Assembly (NCBI GenBank): GCA_003008705.1
Contig: PDUO01000026.1
Span: 186,001 to 250,000 of the forward strand
DNA length: 64,000 bases
Origin: Pezicula radicicola
Lineage: Eukaryota > Ascomycota > Leotiomycetes > Helotiales > Dermateaceae
Reading direction: 5' to 3'
Below, one piece after another: positions 45,090-56,143 of this stretch. The notes below the pieces were generated by a model that was not told where the DNA came from, made no database searches, and saw nothing but the letters and a program-made list of their open reading frames with translations. Position numbers and translations under genes: made by a program. Numbering within the stretch: the stretch's first letter is position 1; each line of letters begins with the position of its first letter.

Positions 45090-48057
45090 CTTCCTCCTTT
45101 CCTCTTTCTCCCGTATTACAGTAAAATCCAGGTACTCGGACTTGAAAGGGAAAAAAACTCAGACTGTTCCTCAAAGCGTTAAAAATTTCTTGTTCTGTGT
45201 CAGGGGTTTCAGCTCTTGGTGTGAATGAGATGGTTAAGTCGTACGATTCCCTCCCCCAAAGATGGGAGTGTAGAGCAAAGTGTATGAGGCAAAAAAAAAA
45301 GTTGGGACGTTCCGTTTCTGGTGAAAGTTTAAAAGTGTAGTGGAAGGTCAGAACTCGGCTCCTATGTGGGTGGGTGGTTTGCTGGTGGCAGGTGATATAA
45401 GGGTGGCCGACTGACAAGAGAGAAGGGCTAGATGGTGGCGTAGAATGTGTGATGGATACTCTAGAAGGTAAGGAGAAGAAAAATGAAAGAAGAGAAGAAA
45501 GAGAGGGACGAGAAGCAGGCAAAGATCACCACCAAAAAATCCAACAAAGGAATGTCTCGTTCCCCCCCGCTCCCCTCTAATCTTATGGAAGGGGTATAGT
45601 TTGGCCTGTTTGAATTCGGGGTCGTCGAGCTAAGCGAGAGCAAGTTGGTTCAGGTCAGGTTGGCTTTTGGAAATCTTTTGATGGATCGGCTAATAAAAAT
45701 ACTCTCCCCGAACCTAGATCCGCTGACCTGGCCAAGGGAACTTAAAAAAAAAGGAAGGCATAAGAAACTCTAAGGTACTCTCGTATGCAGTTTGATTTTA
45801 TTTTATTTTTATGAAATTTCATGTCCCCTTTTCTCGGGAGTCCGCGCAGGTTTTGCTTTAAACGATTGGTGCTGGGAGAGTAATTATGAGGATCCTGGTT
45901 GTCGATGATGCAAAGGCATTATTTTTTGTACTGTGTACAGTAATCCATGTCTTGTCAATGGAGTGTACATCCTTGATGATAATATTGATAGATAACGGTT
46001 TTATTATGTTCAAACGGGAAGGAGCACCAGAAGTGTTCATCTAATTCGTCACATCCAGAGTCGTACTTTTTAAGTTTTAGAAATGAGAATCGAACTGGTT
46101 CTACATGACTCAGTGTGCTTGGTCCAGATATGCGGTATTGTAAAGTAGGGAGAGAAAGCCATCTTGAAAGTAGAACATAATAATCCTCGGAACTCTGTTG
46201 TAGCACATCTACGATACGATACGATTACGGAGATTTCTATGAAGATGCACGACGTTTTCCACGATCAAGAGCTTCTAAGTGCCCCGAGCACAAAAGGGCC
46301 TTAAGTCTGCAGCAGTGTTAGTAAGCTCCACAAGAAACTCCGGAACGCAACTGTTTAAGGCAAAGAGCAGCAAAAGTTAAGGGACCACAACACCCCCCCA
46401 AGTACTTTCGTCCACCAAGACCCAAGCCTACCGGATGTATGCTTTCTAAGCCGTTGTGCCCATCCCCGCTGTGCCTAGCTCGGCTAGTTAGTTAAGTGAT
46501 AGAGTTTCGCCACGCAACCCAATCGTTTCTAGATTCCCACAATTTCCACTTAAGTTTGCACCTTTGGACGACGGAAATTCCCGTGGCGTTTCCGCTTGCA
46601 TCCGTAGGAAGGGACCATGGGAGGTGGTCGCAAGGGTAGCCCTGGAGCTTGAACGGATGCCGGGGAGAACTACGTACTTCAACTGAGAGCGAACACCAGG
46701 AAGGTGGAATCAGTAGATAGGGATAAGAATCGTCATCTTGATAATTACCTAACTAACTTCATAAACATCTCGATCACAGGTTGGCCGTGGAGAACCGTGA
46801 TAGGAGACAGAGAGCTCTGTGTTGTAGGTTCTTACGAGGGGCTCTAATGTAGGCTGTGTCTCTGCATTAGGATATGGGCATCATTTGGCGTTGTTTCCAA
46901 GACTCTAAGAAGGCAAAAGAAAATACAGTACACCGAATCTAGGTCTTGACCCATCGAAGTTGGTGGATTACCGGTTGGGATGTTCATCAATCTCCTAGGA
47001 CCAGCGGGTTCACTATCCAAGGGAGATGCGAATTTGTTGGAGGCGTAGAGAGAACGAAATGCTCTTCTAGTTTTCTAGCATTGCTTTTGAGGCGGAATGA
47101 GGCTCCGCGCTCACCGAAACCAATCGTTGAACTGACACGGACCAGATCAGTACCGGATTTGACATGTAAAAAGCAAAAGCAAAACCAGGGAAATGTTTAA
47201 GTGGAAGTTGGATGGCACTTGATTTTTGATAACGGTCCATGGGAGCACGAGGATCGCTTAATCATAACTTGACTACACACCTTGTATGAAAGATACAATA
47301 CTGTATGGTTCTTGAGAATCTCTGTTGGAACTATTATCGTACGACTAGAAGCGATTGCTCATTTCTGCCCAATGCGACGTGAACATCAAATCACCCTCAG
47401 GTACTGCAGCAACATTAATATCGCATGTTAGATCCCGGATCTTGCTCCTAGACACAACCTTGAAGGGATACACGCTGGCCTGCAGTCCAGACGTAAATAT
47501 ATCTTCAATAGCATTTCCATACCAATAACCAAAAAAAAACACTCCGGGGTATATTCCTTTTACATATGCATTCCTTCCCATCCGACCCCATCCTATCCCG
47601 TCCCAATGCAATTTCTAAAAAAGCTACTTGCTCCAAAAACAACACCATGGCAATGCCTTTGAAAGTAAGGTAAGTCCAACAAAGCCCAGCCTCCAATAAT
47701 GACGTTCATACTTCAAAATTATCTCTCCCTCAAACCAATATCATATCATCCATGTTTTTGAGAAACCCAAGTTCCCCGACGATGAGCATACAACATTGCC
47801 GATTGTTGAGACTTGCTCGACAGATTCATCCAAAATCTTGACTGGCAAATCCAAATAATGAAACCTTTAACTGAAGACTCTCATCAACAATGTTCGAGCA
47901 AAAGTCTCGACAAGTAGACATGCTACATCGGACAGCTTTGGCTTCATTGTGAGGCATGTCTGAGTTACCACTGCCGAAGTTCCTGTCGAAAGTCCCCATT
48001 TACAATGAATGAAATGATCCCCTATTAATCGAACGCATTGGCGCCATGTCCGTGCCG
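45090..48057. other. About 3 kb without a supported gene
   Basis: Only short frames on both strands, none with a motif, signal peptide or convincing splice partners. Left part is the promoter and leader of the pathogen-related-like gene. Could host non-coding transcription or a fast-evolving small gene that I cannot resolve. Confidence 0.4.
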
Positions 48058-50661
48058 TCAACATAACGCGACCTCTCCACTCCCACTCACCTCGGCCACA
48101 TCAATTGCGGCCAGCAACTCCTGTGAGCAACCGCTGAAGTCATCATCTCCATAATCCGTGACCGTGCTATTGGCCCTTTGCATCGTTCTTTTTGACGGCT
48201 CTTTGGCCTTCCCAGTCAAACTACTCAAGTGAATACTCAGATTATTCACAGTGCCGACTTTTTCCTGTACGAAGAACTCTTCTTCAAAATCCTCGTCTCC
48301 ATAGTCTGTGCCAAAAGAATCGTTTAATGGCACTTTCTTCGGTTGCTGTTGCTGCGCCATCATTCTGCTCTCGTGTATGGCGGCAAGAACGAGGTCCTCC
48401 TCCTTTTCTACGAAGAAACGACCTCGCTTACGTGGAACAGGCGCTTCCACTTGTTTAGGTGCCGCTCGAGATGGTGTTTCGATTTCTGATAAGTCTTGTG
48501 ATGAGAGTATGAGGTCCTGAGTGCACATAAACATCCCTATACTTGTTTCCGCTTCAGGTGCCGTTTTGTCGTCCAAGTCCTCTGTAAGTTCTCTTGCAAT
48601 CTGGGTGTTGGTTGGAAGATCGTTTATGTCATCGTCCAGTTCTCGTACTTGTTGCGATGGACTCGGAAAGAAATCATCGAAGTGGCTATCTAGAAAGGCT
48701 TGAGTGCCTGACGGCGGAAGAGCTGATAACGGTTTTAGTTTTGGTGTACATTTTGCAGCAAGGCGGGCCGGACATGGTGCTTTGATAAAACTCGGAGCGA
48801 ATGGGGGTTTTGATTTGTTGAGAGGGAGTTTTGGAGGTAGCATTGTATTGCCCGACCGCTCTTGTAAAGCGGTTCTAATTTTCATGTTCTGCTTTGGAGG
48901 CCGTGGGGGAGCACGATTAAATGTATGGTCTTGATTGACTGTATGACCTTGTTTAACGGTATGATTCTGGGTAATGGCATGGTCTCTATTAACTGTATGA
49001 CCTTGGTGGATCGTGTGGTTGTGCTTAATTGTGTGATCTTGATTGACTGTCCCGTCGCGATCCATGCTGTGATCTTGACTGATTTTATGGCCATAGACAA
49101 CCCTTGGCGAGGGTCGATTCAGAGATTGGGAATCGTTTATAGGGCCTTTGGAAATGATTGGGTTTGTATTGAAAGAAGTCTTCTGTTGATTGATAGGCTT
49201 TGAAGTGCTTTTTTCCAAAGCCTTTATATAGACTGGAGGAGTCTGGACACCCATTTGAAGTTGCGGTTTAGCTGCGGGTTTACCTACTTCCAACTTTCGC
49301 TGGGCTGGATATTCAGCAGGATTTGTAGGGTCTTTACGTGCTTCAACTCTGCTATGGCCTGCTATAGAACATAAACTCTCGTCTTTCCTAGCTGAATCAA
49401 AGGAGCTAACTAGTTTCTCGAGAATACCTGATTGCGACAATGAGGGAAAGTCCCCGAACTCATCTTCAGAGTCTTCGTTTGTAAGGACTCGCTTTACCGG
49501 TATTATAGCGGGAACTTTAGGACCGTTTAACTTGTTTTCAGCATCTGCTGCCTCGGACTTCAGTTGTGAATTGACCATTTCCACAAGTATATCATCATCC
49601 TCGAAAGAGAATTCGTCGTCTTCTGCCACATCTCTCAACTGTGGGAGTTCTTGTGATGCCATCGGTGCGACGTCTTGCACATTTAGAGAAGAGGCTACTC
49701 TATCTGTTTGCGTTTGGGCGCCGTCAATCAGGACTCCCTCATCGGCTCTGTCGCCCTGAATAACGCGCCCAGGCATTGCCTCTAGAATGTGCTCCGCTGT
49801 GCCAGCCATTTCAAGCCGTTTCGCTGGTGTTTCTGCCTCGTTTCCATTTTCGTTGTTAGCTTGATGCTTTTGCAAATGCTCAGAAACATCAATTGTGTCC
49901 TTTTTGGTCGATACAAGCTTATTTTCCACTTCCTTAATATAAGCCACTGGCAAACCTGTATTATCCTTTGCGACTGTCTTCACTTGGTTCTCTCCCTCAG
50001 TTTGTCCATTGCTAGCCCGCATGTTCATCGCATGATCCACATCGTCCACCGCTATATGTTTCCCTTGTCTTGTTCTTTTTGAAGGTGGTCCGTCCCAATC
50101 ATCCACGGCTATTTCTGACACGAAATTGTTCATTTCCTCATCCATATCCCCTGTTACACTGTACTTTCCGACGAACCCTTCTGGTATTCGACGCGATATC
50201 ATCTCCTGGTTTGCTTCATCGTAGTCCTCTCCACGTTCAGTCATTTCCTCCACCGCACCATCTGTATCCTTCCACGACCGTTTCGAGCCACTTTTTACAA
50301 ACAACGAAATCGTCGGCTGGCTAGGTCGCACAAACTTGTTAGGTTCCGGGATTCCCGCCTTCTTCCTGGCAGCTTTCTCAGCGGCGGCCTTCTCAGCTTT
50401 CTTTTCTCTCGCTGCCTTCGCCTTAGCGGCAGCTCTTTCGCGCTCATATTCCTTTCTGTGCCGTTCCAGCTCCTCGCGTTCAAGGCGACGTTGTTCGGCT
50501 TTTGATATCTTCGGTCCTTTCGTGGCTAGTTGATGAGCTTTCTTTGCTGCTTTGCTGGTCATGGGCCGTATGAACCCTCTCGATGGAACCAGCGTCTCCG
50601 GCACCAGCTCGAAAGTGCGCTGCCTCCCTCCTGGCTCTGGCATACTTTCTGCAGCATTCAA
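48058..50661 (-). CDS. Large low-complexity, probably nuclear protein with His hexapeptide array
   Basis: A single intronless frame of 867 residues. An alternative start lies 18 bases downstream. Residues 30-110 are a highly charged coiled coil rich in Lys, Ala and Glu (KAKAAREKKAEKAAAEKAA). A conserved-looking phrase PSQPTISLFVKSG follows; it resembles a PIP box (Q-x-x-I) but lacks the second aromatic residue. The centre is acidic and disordered. Residues about 523-583 contain ten hexapeptides of the form [DNG]-H-[TS]-[VI]-x-[QRH]. Near the C-terminus are QAFLDSHFDDFFPSPSQQVREL and two DYGDEDF-type acidic repeats (TDYGDEDFEE, TDYGDDDFSG). I do not recognise a catalytic domain. Basic and acidic tracts and SP sites suggest a nuclear or chromatin protein (inference). 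Confidence 0.7.
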   Translation of the reverse strand: MNAAESMPEPGGRQRTFELVPETLVPSRGFIRPMTSKAAKKAHQLATKGPKISKAEQRRLEREELERHRKEYERERAAAKAKAAREKKAEKAAAEKAARKKAGIPEPNKFVRPSQPTISLFVKSGSKRSWKDTDGAVEEMTERGEDYDEANQEMISRRIPEGFVGKYSVTGDMDEEMNNFVSEIAVDDWDGPPSKRTRQGKHIAVDDVDHAMNMRASNGQTEGENQVKTVAKDNTGLPVAYIKEVENKLVSTKKDTIDVSEHLQKHQANNENGNEAETPAKRLEMAGTAEHILEAMPGRVIQGDRADEGVLIDGAQTQTDRVASSLNVQDVAPMASQELPQLRDVAEDDEFSFEDDDILVEMVNSQLKSEAADAENKLNGPKVPAIIPVKRVLTNEDSEDEFGDFPSLSQSGILEKLVSSFDSARKDESLCSIAGHSRVEARKDPTNPAEYPAQRKLEVGKPAAKPQLQMGVQTPPVYIKALEKSTSKPINQQKTSFNTNPIISKGPINDSQSLNRPSPRVVYGHKISQDHSMDRDGTVNQDHTIKHNHTIHQGHTVNRDHAITQNHTVKQGHTVNQDHTFNRAPPRPPKQNMKIRTALQERSGNTMLPPKLPLNKSKPPFAPSFIKAPCPARLAAKCTPKLKPLSALPPSGTQAFLDSHFDDFFPSPSQQVRELDDDINDLPTNTQIARELTEDLDDKTAPEAETSIGMFMCTQDLILSSQDLSEIETPSRAAPKQVEAPVPRKRGRFFVEKEEDLVLAAIHESRMMAQQQQPKKVPLNDSFGTDYGDEDFEEEFFVQEKVGTVNNLSIHLSSLTGKAKEPSKRTMQRANSTVTDYGDDDFSGCSQELLAAIDVAEVSGSGEVALC
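48913..49092 (-). repeat. 18-bp coding minisatellite, 10 units
   Basis: Exactly 180 bases of ten 18-base units in frame within the 867-residue gene. Consensus hexapeptide [DNG]H[TS][VI]x[QRH]; histidine is present at position 2 in nine of ten units (one reads DGTVNQ). Units are diverged from each other, so the array is not brand new. Confidence 0.85.
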
Positions 50662-51048
50662 GGGGATGCATATGAAAGCTTGCTTCTGGTGCCGCAGGAA
50701 AAAGCAATTTTGATAGGCCGTTGCAGGGATTGTTGTCTGGTAATCAGACGCGACGTGGGGTAAATATTTCTAGACGCGTCTTTGCGCAATCTTGCTTACT
50801 GTGCATTAAAGAAAGCTTATTACAACTTCAACTGATGAATACTGTAAGTATATTCCCTGTAGTACCAAAAGTAGTTTGCAGGAAGGCGTTCTTGACCTTT
50901 GATGTGAAACTTACAGTGGAAATCACGATGCTGCTGCGCACAGATCTTACGAGTACTTTACAGTATCAGCCGTGAGGTAAACGGTCGCTGCGAGGCAACA
51001 TCATTCCATTTAGATCATTACTACCCAGCATGAATCCTAAAGTTCTAT
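50662..51048. other. Intergenic between tandem minus-strand genes
   Basis: Upstream region of the 867-residue gene and 3' region of the aldo-keto reductase. No gene. Confidence 0.5.
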
Positions 51049-52192
51049 TTACTTCTCCAATCCGCTGACAGTAGGATCCCAGCAAACTGGAACATATTCG
51101 CCAGTTTCCAAGCTCTTCATCTCTTCCTCTGTCAGCTCGAAGTCATAAATCTTCGTGTTATCCTCGATTCGCGAAAGGGTCACACTCTTTGGTAGAGGCA
51201 CGAATCCCTTCTGCAAGCTCCATCTCAGCAAGACTTGCGCCGCAGTCTTCCCATACTTTGTGGCCAGAGGCTGCAGAACCTTCTCCTCCATACGCTCTGC
51301 ACGCACGAGCGGAGAATACGCTTCGCAGAGAATGCCACGCTTTTGGCACCATTCGACAATATCTGAACGAGCCAACCATGGATGGAGTTCTAGTTGGTTC
51401 ACACTGACGACGCCACCTTTACCCTTGCCTCCTCTCTCTTCTTCCAACTCTTTGATGTACTCCTCCATCTCCTCTAGATGATGGACACCGTAGTTGCTGA
51501 CTCCTATGCTACGAACCTTCCCCTCATCCTGGGCCTCCAACAGCGCTTTCCACTTCAGCAAGTCAGTACACTGTTTTTGTCAAGTATCAATTGAATTCAT
51601 GAGGCGTTCTCTCAGAGCTGGGAGACAGTGTTTCGAGGGCACGGGAACAAAAAATATATAATGCTTACAGCGCCTTTACGAGCTTCTCGTCCTCCGAAGG
51701 GAGCGTGGATCAACATCAGGTCGATATATGTCAACCCTGTTTCCCTTAACGTGTTTTCGACCTGTCTCTTTGTGTTTGTATAGCTTAAGTCGCTAGAAGG
51801 AATCTTGCTGGTGAAGAAAATGTCCTCTCGTGGGATATCCGATTTTCGAATTGCTGCACCACAAGGTGCCTCATTGCGGTATATGGCTGCAGAGTCTACC
51901 TACACATTGTCAGTCTGAAAACTGTAACCTAGATGCGGCGCTTACATGTCTATATCCTGCCTTGAAGGCGTGGGTTACAACAGCTTCACAGACGTCTGCA
52001 GGTCTTCAGGGTATTAGCTAAGTAAGCGCAACCAGCGAGTATAGGTACTTAAACACACGTTTGGTATACCTACTCATTATTAGTATGGCATAATTTCCAG
52101 CTTTATGGTGATCAACTCACGCCATAGCCTAGAACTGGGATCTCATATCCCGAATTCATCTTCACCTTTGAATCAAGAGTGAGTTTCGCCAT
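51049..52192 (-). CDS. Aldo-keto reductase
   Basis: NAD(P)H-dependent carbonyl reductase of the AKR superfamily, 297 residues from five exons: 52192-52121, 52069-52059, 52003-51946, 51899-51669, 51570-51049. All joins keep frame. The catalytic tetrad is visible: Asp in HVDSAA, Tyr in AAIYRN, Lys in FFTSKI and His in LMLIHAPFG. The cofactor-binding C-terminal part includes GVSNYGVHHLEEM, VNQLELHPWL and VPLPKSVTLSRIEDN. The second exon is only 11 bases and restores the canonical GYGVYQTPADVCE strand; without it the first and third exons do not join in frame. Probable cytosolic aldehyde or ketone reductase, substrate unknown. Confidence 0.87.
52059..52069 (-). other. 11-nt micro-exon of the aldo-keto reductase
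   Basis: GTATACCAAAC on the minus strand, flanked by a TAG acceptor preceded by a TACTAAT branch-like sequence and by a GTGTGT donor. It supplies Val-Tyr-Gln and two bases of a Thr codon, matching the AKR consensus at this position. Confidence 0.75.
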
Positions 52193-53029
52193 TGCTTTGA
52201 TCTTCCGAATGTAAAGTCTTCAGATTTTGGTACCAAGGAGAAATTAAAGTTGATGCTTTTGAGAGGAATCTTGTGGCAAAGGAGGGGAGAGCAGGTTAAG
52301 GTGGGGGATGGATGAAAGATTTAAATACATTATCAACCTAGGGTGGGAGGCATGTGCTTTAAATCGGGACAAACAATCCGCAGTTTCAGCGGCAGGGACT
52401 GAGCTGCAGGGAGCGGGAAGGAGACTAAAGAGGATACTCGCATGTTATTGATCACTTACCTGGTGGAAAATGCGAGGCTCTTGAGGTACTCTCCAGGGAG
52501 GAATGTGCTTTTGAAGAAGCTTGGAGCGAGGAGCCCATTTCATACCTTTCATTCAGAGATCATAAATAATGCTCAAGGATGGTCATTTCAGCGAGTTTAC
52601 CTCATGATGAAGCTCTACAGGAAGATAACAAAAACAACAAGTGTATGAGATCTCTGCTCTCAGATCCCTCGGCTCATCATGTCGTCATTGGCGGTGCAGC
52701 TTCAGTCCATAGTACAGTACATGGACGTAGCACCTAGCTTGCTACCTTATTTTCCACAGCCAGTCTACTTGGAGAATTATCTCGGCTTTAATACATCTGA
52801 CCAGCATCAAAATACCACAATGAGTTGACTTTGCTATGCGGTACTTCTAGCGCAAGAAATATCCTGAACAGCGTCCATTTGAAGGACTGTTCGTTGCCGC
52901 TTTAATTAGCATCAGATTTTTAGCGTCATTAACCCCACCATCCCACCAAGCTCAAGGGCCTCGAAAGTTTGTTGTCTACAAAGCTCACAAATATAGTACA
53001 GTATTAAGAAAGGCTTCATCAGTCATCTC
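52193..53029. other. Divergent promoter region, AKR and MET22
   Basis: No gene; a 68-codon frame at 52442-52648 has no recognisable motif. Serves both flanking starts. Confidence 0.5.
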
Positions 53030-54259
53030 ATGCGACGAAATTTGTCTTCTTCACTTGTGCAGAAAATATTTATCGCCTCCATAGTCGTTGCAATACTGGC
53101 AGCCTTCATTAAAATCTGGCCGCGCGTTTCTCTTCTCTCTCATCATATCAACCCCACACCCTCAAAAGCTCTCTTCAACACCACCAAAATGTCAAGCTAC
53201 AGCAAAGAACTCGAAGTTGCGCAGCTTGCTGTTCAAAGAGCAGCTATCCTCACGAAGAAGGTCTTCCATGACAAGGCCAAAGGAACCCTCGACAAATCTG
53301 ACAAGTCTCCCGTGACCATCGGCGACTTTGGTGCTCAGGCTTTAATTATTCACGCAATCAAGAAGAATTTCCCCAATGATGAGGTTGTTGGCGAAGAGGA
53401 AGCTAGTGATCTGAGAGATAATCACAAGCTGAGAGATCAGATCTGGGCGCTGGTTGAAGGCAGCAAGCTTACAGATGTGGAATCGGAGAATATTCTAGGA
53501 GGTCCAATTGAGAGTGTTGATTCTATGTTGGATACTATCGATGCTGGGAACAGTGCAGGAGGAAGCAAAGGCAGAATTTGGGCATTGGATCCCATTGATG
53601 GAACCAAGGGCTTTCTGAGAGGCGGCCAGTACGCTGTCTGCTTGGCGTTGATGGTTGATGGGGATGTGAAAGTTGGAGTTCTCGGCTGCCCCAACCTGCC
53701 AGTTGATGATTCGGCTCCATTGACGGCAGATGCTGGTGTGGACCAGACGGATGCAGAAGGGAAGGGTGTTTTATTCTCTGCTGTGTCAGGGCAGGGAGCT
53801 ACGAGTAGGCCATTGACTACGGGGGCACTTGGACAGAGTCAGCCTATTCAGATGAAGCCTGTCGAAGATATCGCACAGGCAACTTTCTGTGAAAGTGTTG
53901 AGGCAGGCCACTCTTCCCACGATGATCAATCTCAGATTGCTCAAAAGCTTGGGATCAGCAAGGCTAGCGTTCGTATGGATTCCCAGGCAAAGTATGGCTC
54001 CATTGCTCGTGGAGCTGGAGATATCTATCTGAGACTCCCCGTGAGCGCTACGTACCAGGAAAAAATTTGGGATCATGCTGCTGGAGATCTCATTGTTAGA
54101 GAAGCGGGTGGACAAGTTACAGATTCTGTGGGGAAGCGTTTGGATTTCAGTAAAGGTAGAACCCTTGCGGAAAATAAGGGTGTTGTTGCCGCACCAGCTG
54201 CTGTGCACAGCAAAGTGCTCGAGGTCGTGAAGGAGGTATTGGGGGCCAAAAATAGATGA
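53030..54259 (+). CDS. MET22: 3'(2'),5'-bisphosphate nucleotidase (Met22/Hal2 type)
   Basis: Hydrolyses 3'-phosphoadenosine 5'-phosphate to AMP and so supports sulfate assimilation; the family is Mg2+-dependent and inhibited by lithium and sodium. Intronless, 409 residues from ATG 53030 or 356 from ATG 53189. The conserved part begins MSSYSKELEVAQLAVQRA, aligned with the yeast start. Metal-site motifs of the Li-sensitive phosphatases are complete: SPVTIGDFGAQ, VVGEEEASDL, WALDPIDGTKGFLRGG and KIWDHAAGDLIVREAGG. The longer form adds 53 residues with a hydrophobic stretch (IFIASIVVAILAAFIKIW) that could be a membrane anchor or targeting signal. The downstream ATG has the better context (AAAATGT), so both forms may be made. 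Confidence 0.9.
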   Translation: MRRNLSSSLVQKIFIASIVVAILAAFIKIWPRVSLLSHHINPTPSKALFNTTKMSSYSKELEVAQLAVQRAAILTKKVFHDKAKGTLDKSDKSPVTIGDFGAQALIIHAIKKNFPNDEVVGEEEASDLRDNHKLRDQIWALVEGSKLTDVESENILGGPIESVDSMLDTIDAGNSAGGSKGRIWALDPIDGTKGFLRGGQYAVCLALMVDGDVKVGVLGCPNLPVDDSAPLTADAGVDQTDAEGKGVLFSAVSGQGATSRPLTTGALGQSQPIQMKPVEDIAQATFCESVEAGHSSHDDQSQIAQKLGISKASVRMDSQAKYGSIARGAGDIYLRLPVSATYQEKIWDHAAGDLIVREAGGQVTDSVGKRLDFSKGRTLAENKGVVAAPAAVHSKVLEVVKEVLGAKNR

Positions 54260-54489
54260 TTTATATACCCATGATAAATTGGATAATGAAATATTTATGC
54301 CACCATGAAATGTATTCACACAAAACCAGAATATACCGCCATTTGGTATCAATACACTAATTACCAAAGTTTGAGCATGAATATCCTTTTTTCGTCTGAC
54401 GCTAGCCCTACCATCATACAGTTCCGGTTGTATCTTCAACGCCGTATATGTACAATGCCTAATGACACATATTATACATGGTCCATCCT

Positions 54490-55342
54490 CTACTTGATCT
54501 TCTTTGCCTTCAACTTGATCGTCTCTCCATTAACAAAGATTCCCTTGCCCTTGTATGGTTCCGGTTTCCTCCACATGCGAATATTCGCTGCAAACTGCAT
54601 GAGAACTCTCTTCTCCACACCTTCTAACAATATACGTGTTGGTTGTGGAACCGTAGCCTTAACGCCTTTTGGTACTGGCAACTCTATGGGGTGAGAATAC
54701 CCGACCTTCAATACAACGAATTGCTGTCCCTCAAATTCGGGTTCTTTTGTCGTTGCGCTGTTCTCGACTGTTGCTCTGTATCCAACACCGACTAATCGCA
54801 GAATGGCTGTATGACCTTCTGATACGCCTAGTATGTGATTTTGTAAATATGCTCGTGTAGTTCCTGGATTCTAGTTAGTATAGGCATTGAATCTGTTGCC
54901 TAATAAACATACCCCACATCTCCCTCTGTTGCTTCACATCCCTATTTTGAATGCTAACACTCGCCTTCCGTGTTGCTTCATCATGCTGGACGCTTACGAA
55001 AGGTGGTATTACCATCGACATCTTGCCTGTATCCTAATTAGCCATGCTCCTCCTTCAAGCCAGACTTCAATATGTACCCAAAGGCCCCTCGATCTCCACA
55101 ACAGGTCTTGGAGGAATGGCTGTTTTAGCATTCTTCTTTGGTGCCGGCTGAACGATACTGAAATTCACTTCAGGCGGTATGGACAAAGGTGCTCCTCCGA
55201 TGTGTGATGCGCGACTGGTTGATACTGAGAATGATCGCGAGGACACGACTGGGAAGGCCGGGAGAAGGAATGATGGTATCGAAAGTGAAGATGTAGAGGT
55301 AATTACCCTCTCTAGGCCTTTGGCCCTCGCGGTTGAAAGCAT
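54490..55342 (-). CDS. MRPL6: Mitochondrial large-subunit ribosomal protein uL6m
   Basis: Three exons (55342-55078, 55026-54913, 54863-54490) give 250 residues. The first 60 residues are basic and hydroxylated with few acids (VSSRSFSVSTSRASHIGG), as expected of a mitochondrial presequence. The body shows both L6 domains: an N-terminal half with TTRAYLQNHILGV, and the C-terminal RNA-binding half with LRLVGVGYRATVE, GYSHPIELPVPKGVK, RKPEPYKGKGIFVNGE and a basic tail. Component of the mitoribosomal large subunit near the sarcin-ricin loop (family knowledge). Converges on MET22 with 230 bases between stops and is divergent from KAR5. Confidence 0.9.
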
Positions 55343-56143
55343 TGTGGCGTTGGAACTGCTTTCAATGACCTCCTCGCAATCCAAAAATGAAGCATTGCAC
55401 ATCCCCAGAAACTTTAGCTCGAGCACTCCTAAGTCTTGGCACACGTGACAAAACCCATTCTCGCGACATCTTAAGATTTCCCGTCGCGTACTTCCTACCT
55501 CAACGACAAAACAAAATACATCTACTCATAAGTCTGACCGATTATCAGATCACCAAGGACAGCCTGTCAAGGACTACAGTGGATATAACTCTGTAAATTG
55601 ATTGCCTTGATGGTATCTGAACAGGTACACCAAGTCTTCTGATGACAACCGCATAACACGCGCCTGAATTTCCGGACATCGAGGAACAACGACGTTTGAA
55701 ATATTCAATTCATAACGTCTCTCATCGAATCCCGCAAGTCCAAAGCTCAACTCGTCTCAGTAGACGTTTAGTCCTCGGTTAAATTGAGAAATTCACCCCC
55801 CTTTTCAAGTTCTTCAACTCCTTCCCCTTTCATTCATCTTCCACTCTTCTCCCAATATCTCAGTCTCACGTTCACTTCTTCATATCTTGCTTCGATCTTC
55901 AATCAACATTGATCGCCCTTCAGATATTCTTCAACGATTACAATAACAGCCACTTCATACCATATCAAGTTCTTCTTAGTTGAGATTTTGAATGATCTTG
56001 TACTTCATCTATCTTGTAAGTTCTGCTCTTGCTTAAGTACATTCGATCGTATTCCCCGCCAAGCAATGACTCTAGATACTTCATCTTCACCTTCGTAGTT
56101 ACCTGCTAAGTCGTTGTTTAGAACCACTTCACTTCTGCCCACC
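55343..56143. other. Divergent promoter region, MRPL6 and KAR5
   Basis: No gene. Right half is T/C-rich leader. Open frames here extend from the flanking genes or are random. Confidence 0.5.

Noticed and set aside
45043..45522. 159-codon minus-strand frame overlapping the start of the pathogen-related-like gene
   Set aside because: Ser/Phe/Pro-rich translation of pyrimidine-rich leader; no domain, and out of frame with the real gene.
49532..50533. Several plus-strand frames across the 867-residue gene
   Set aside because: Antisense shadows of an open minus-strand frame with biased composition.
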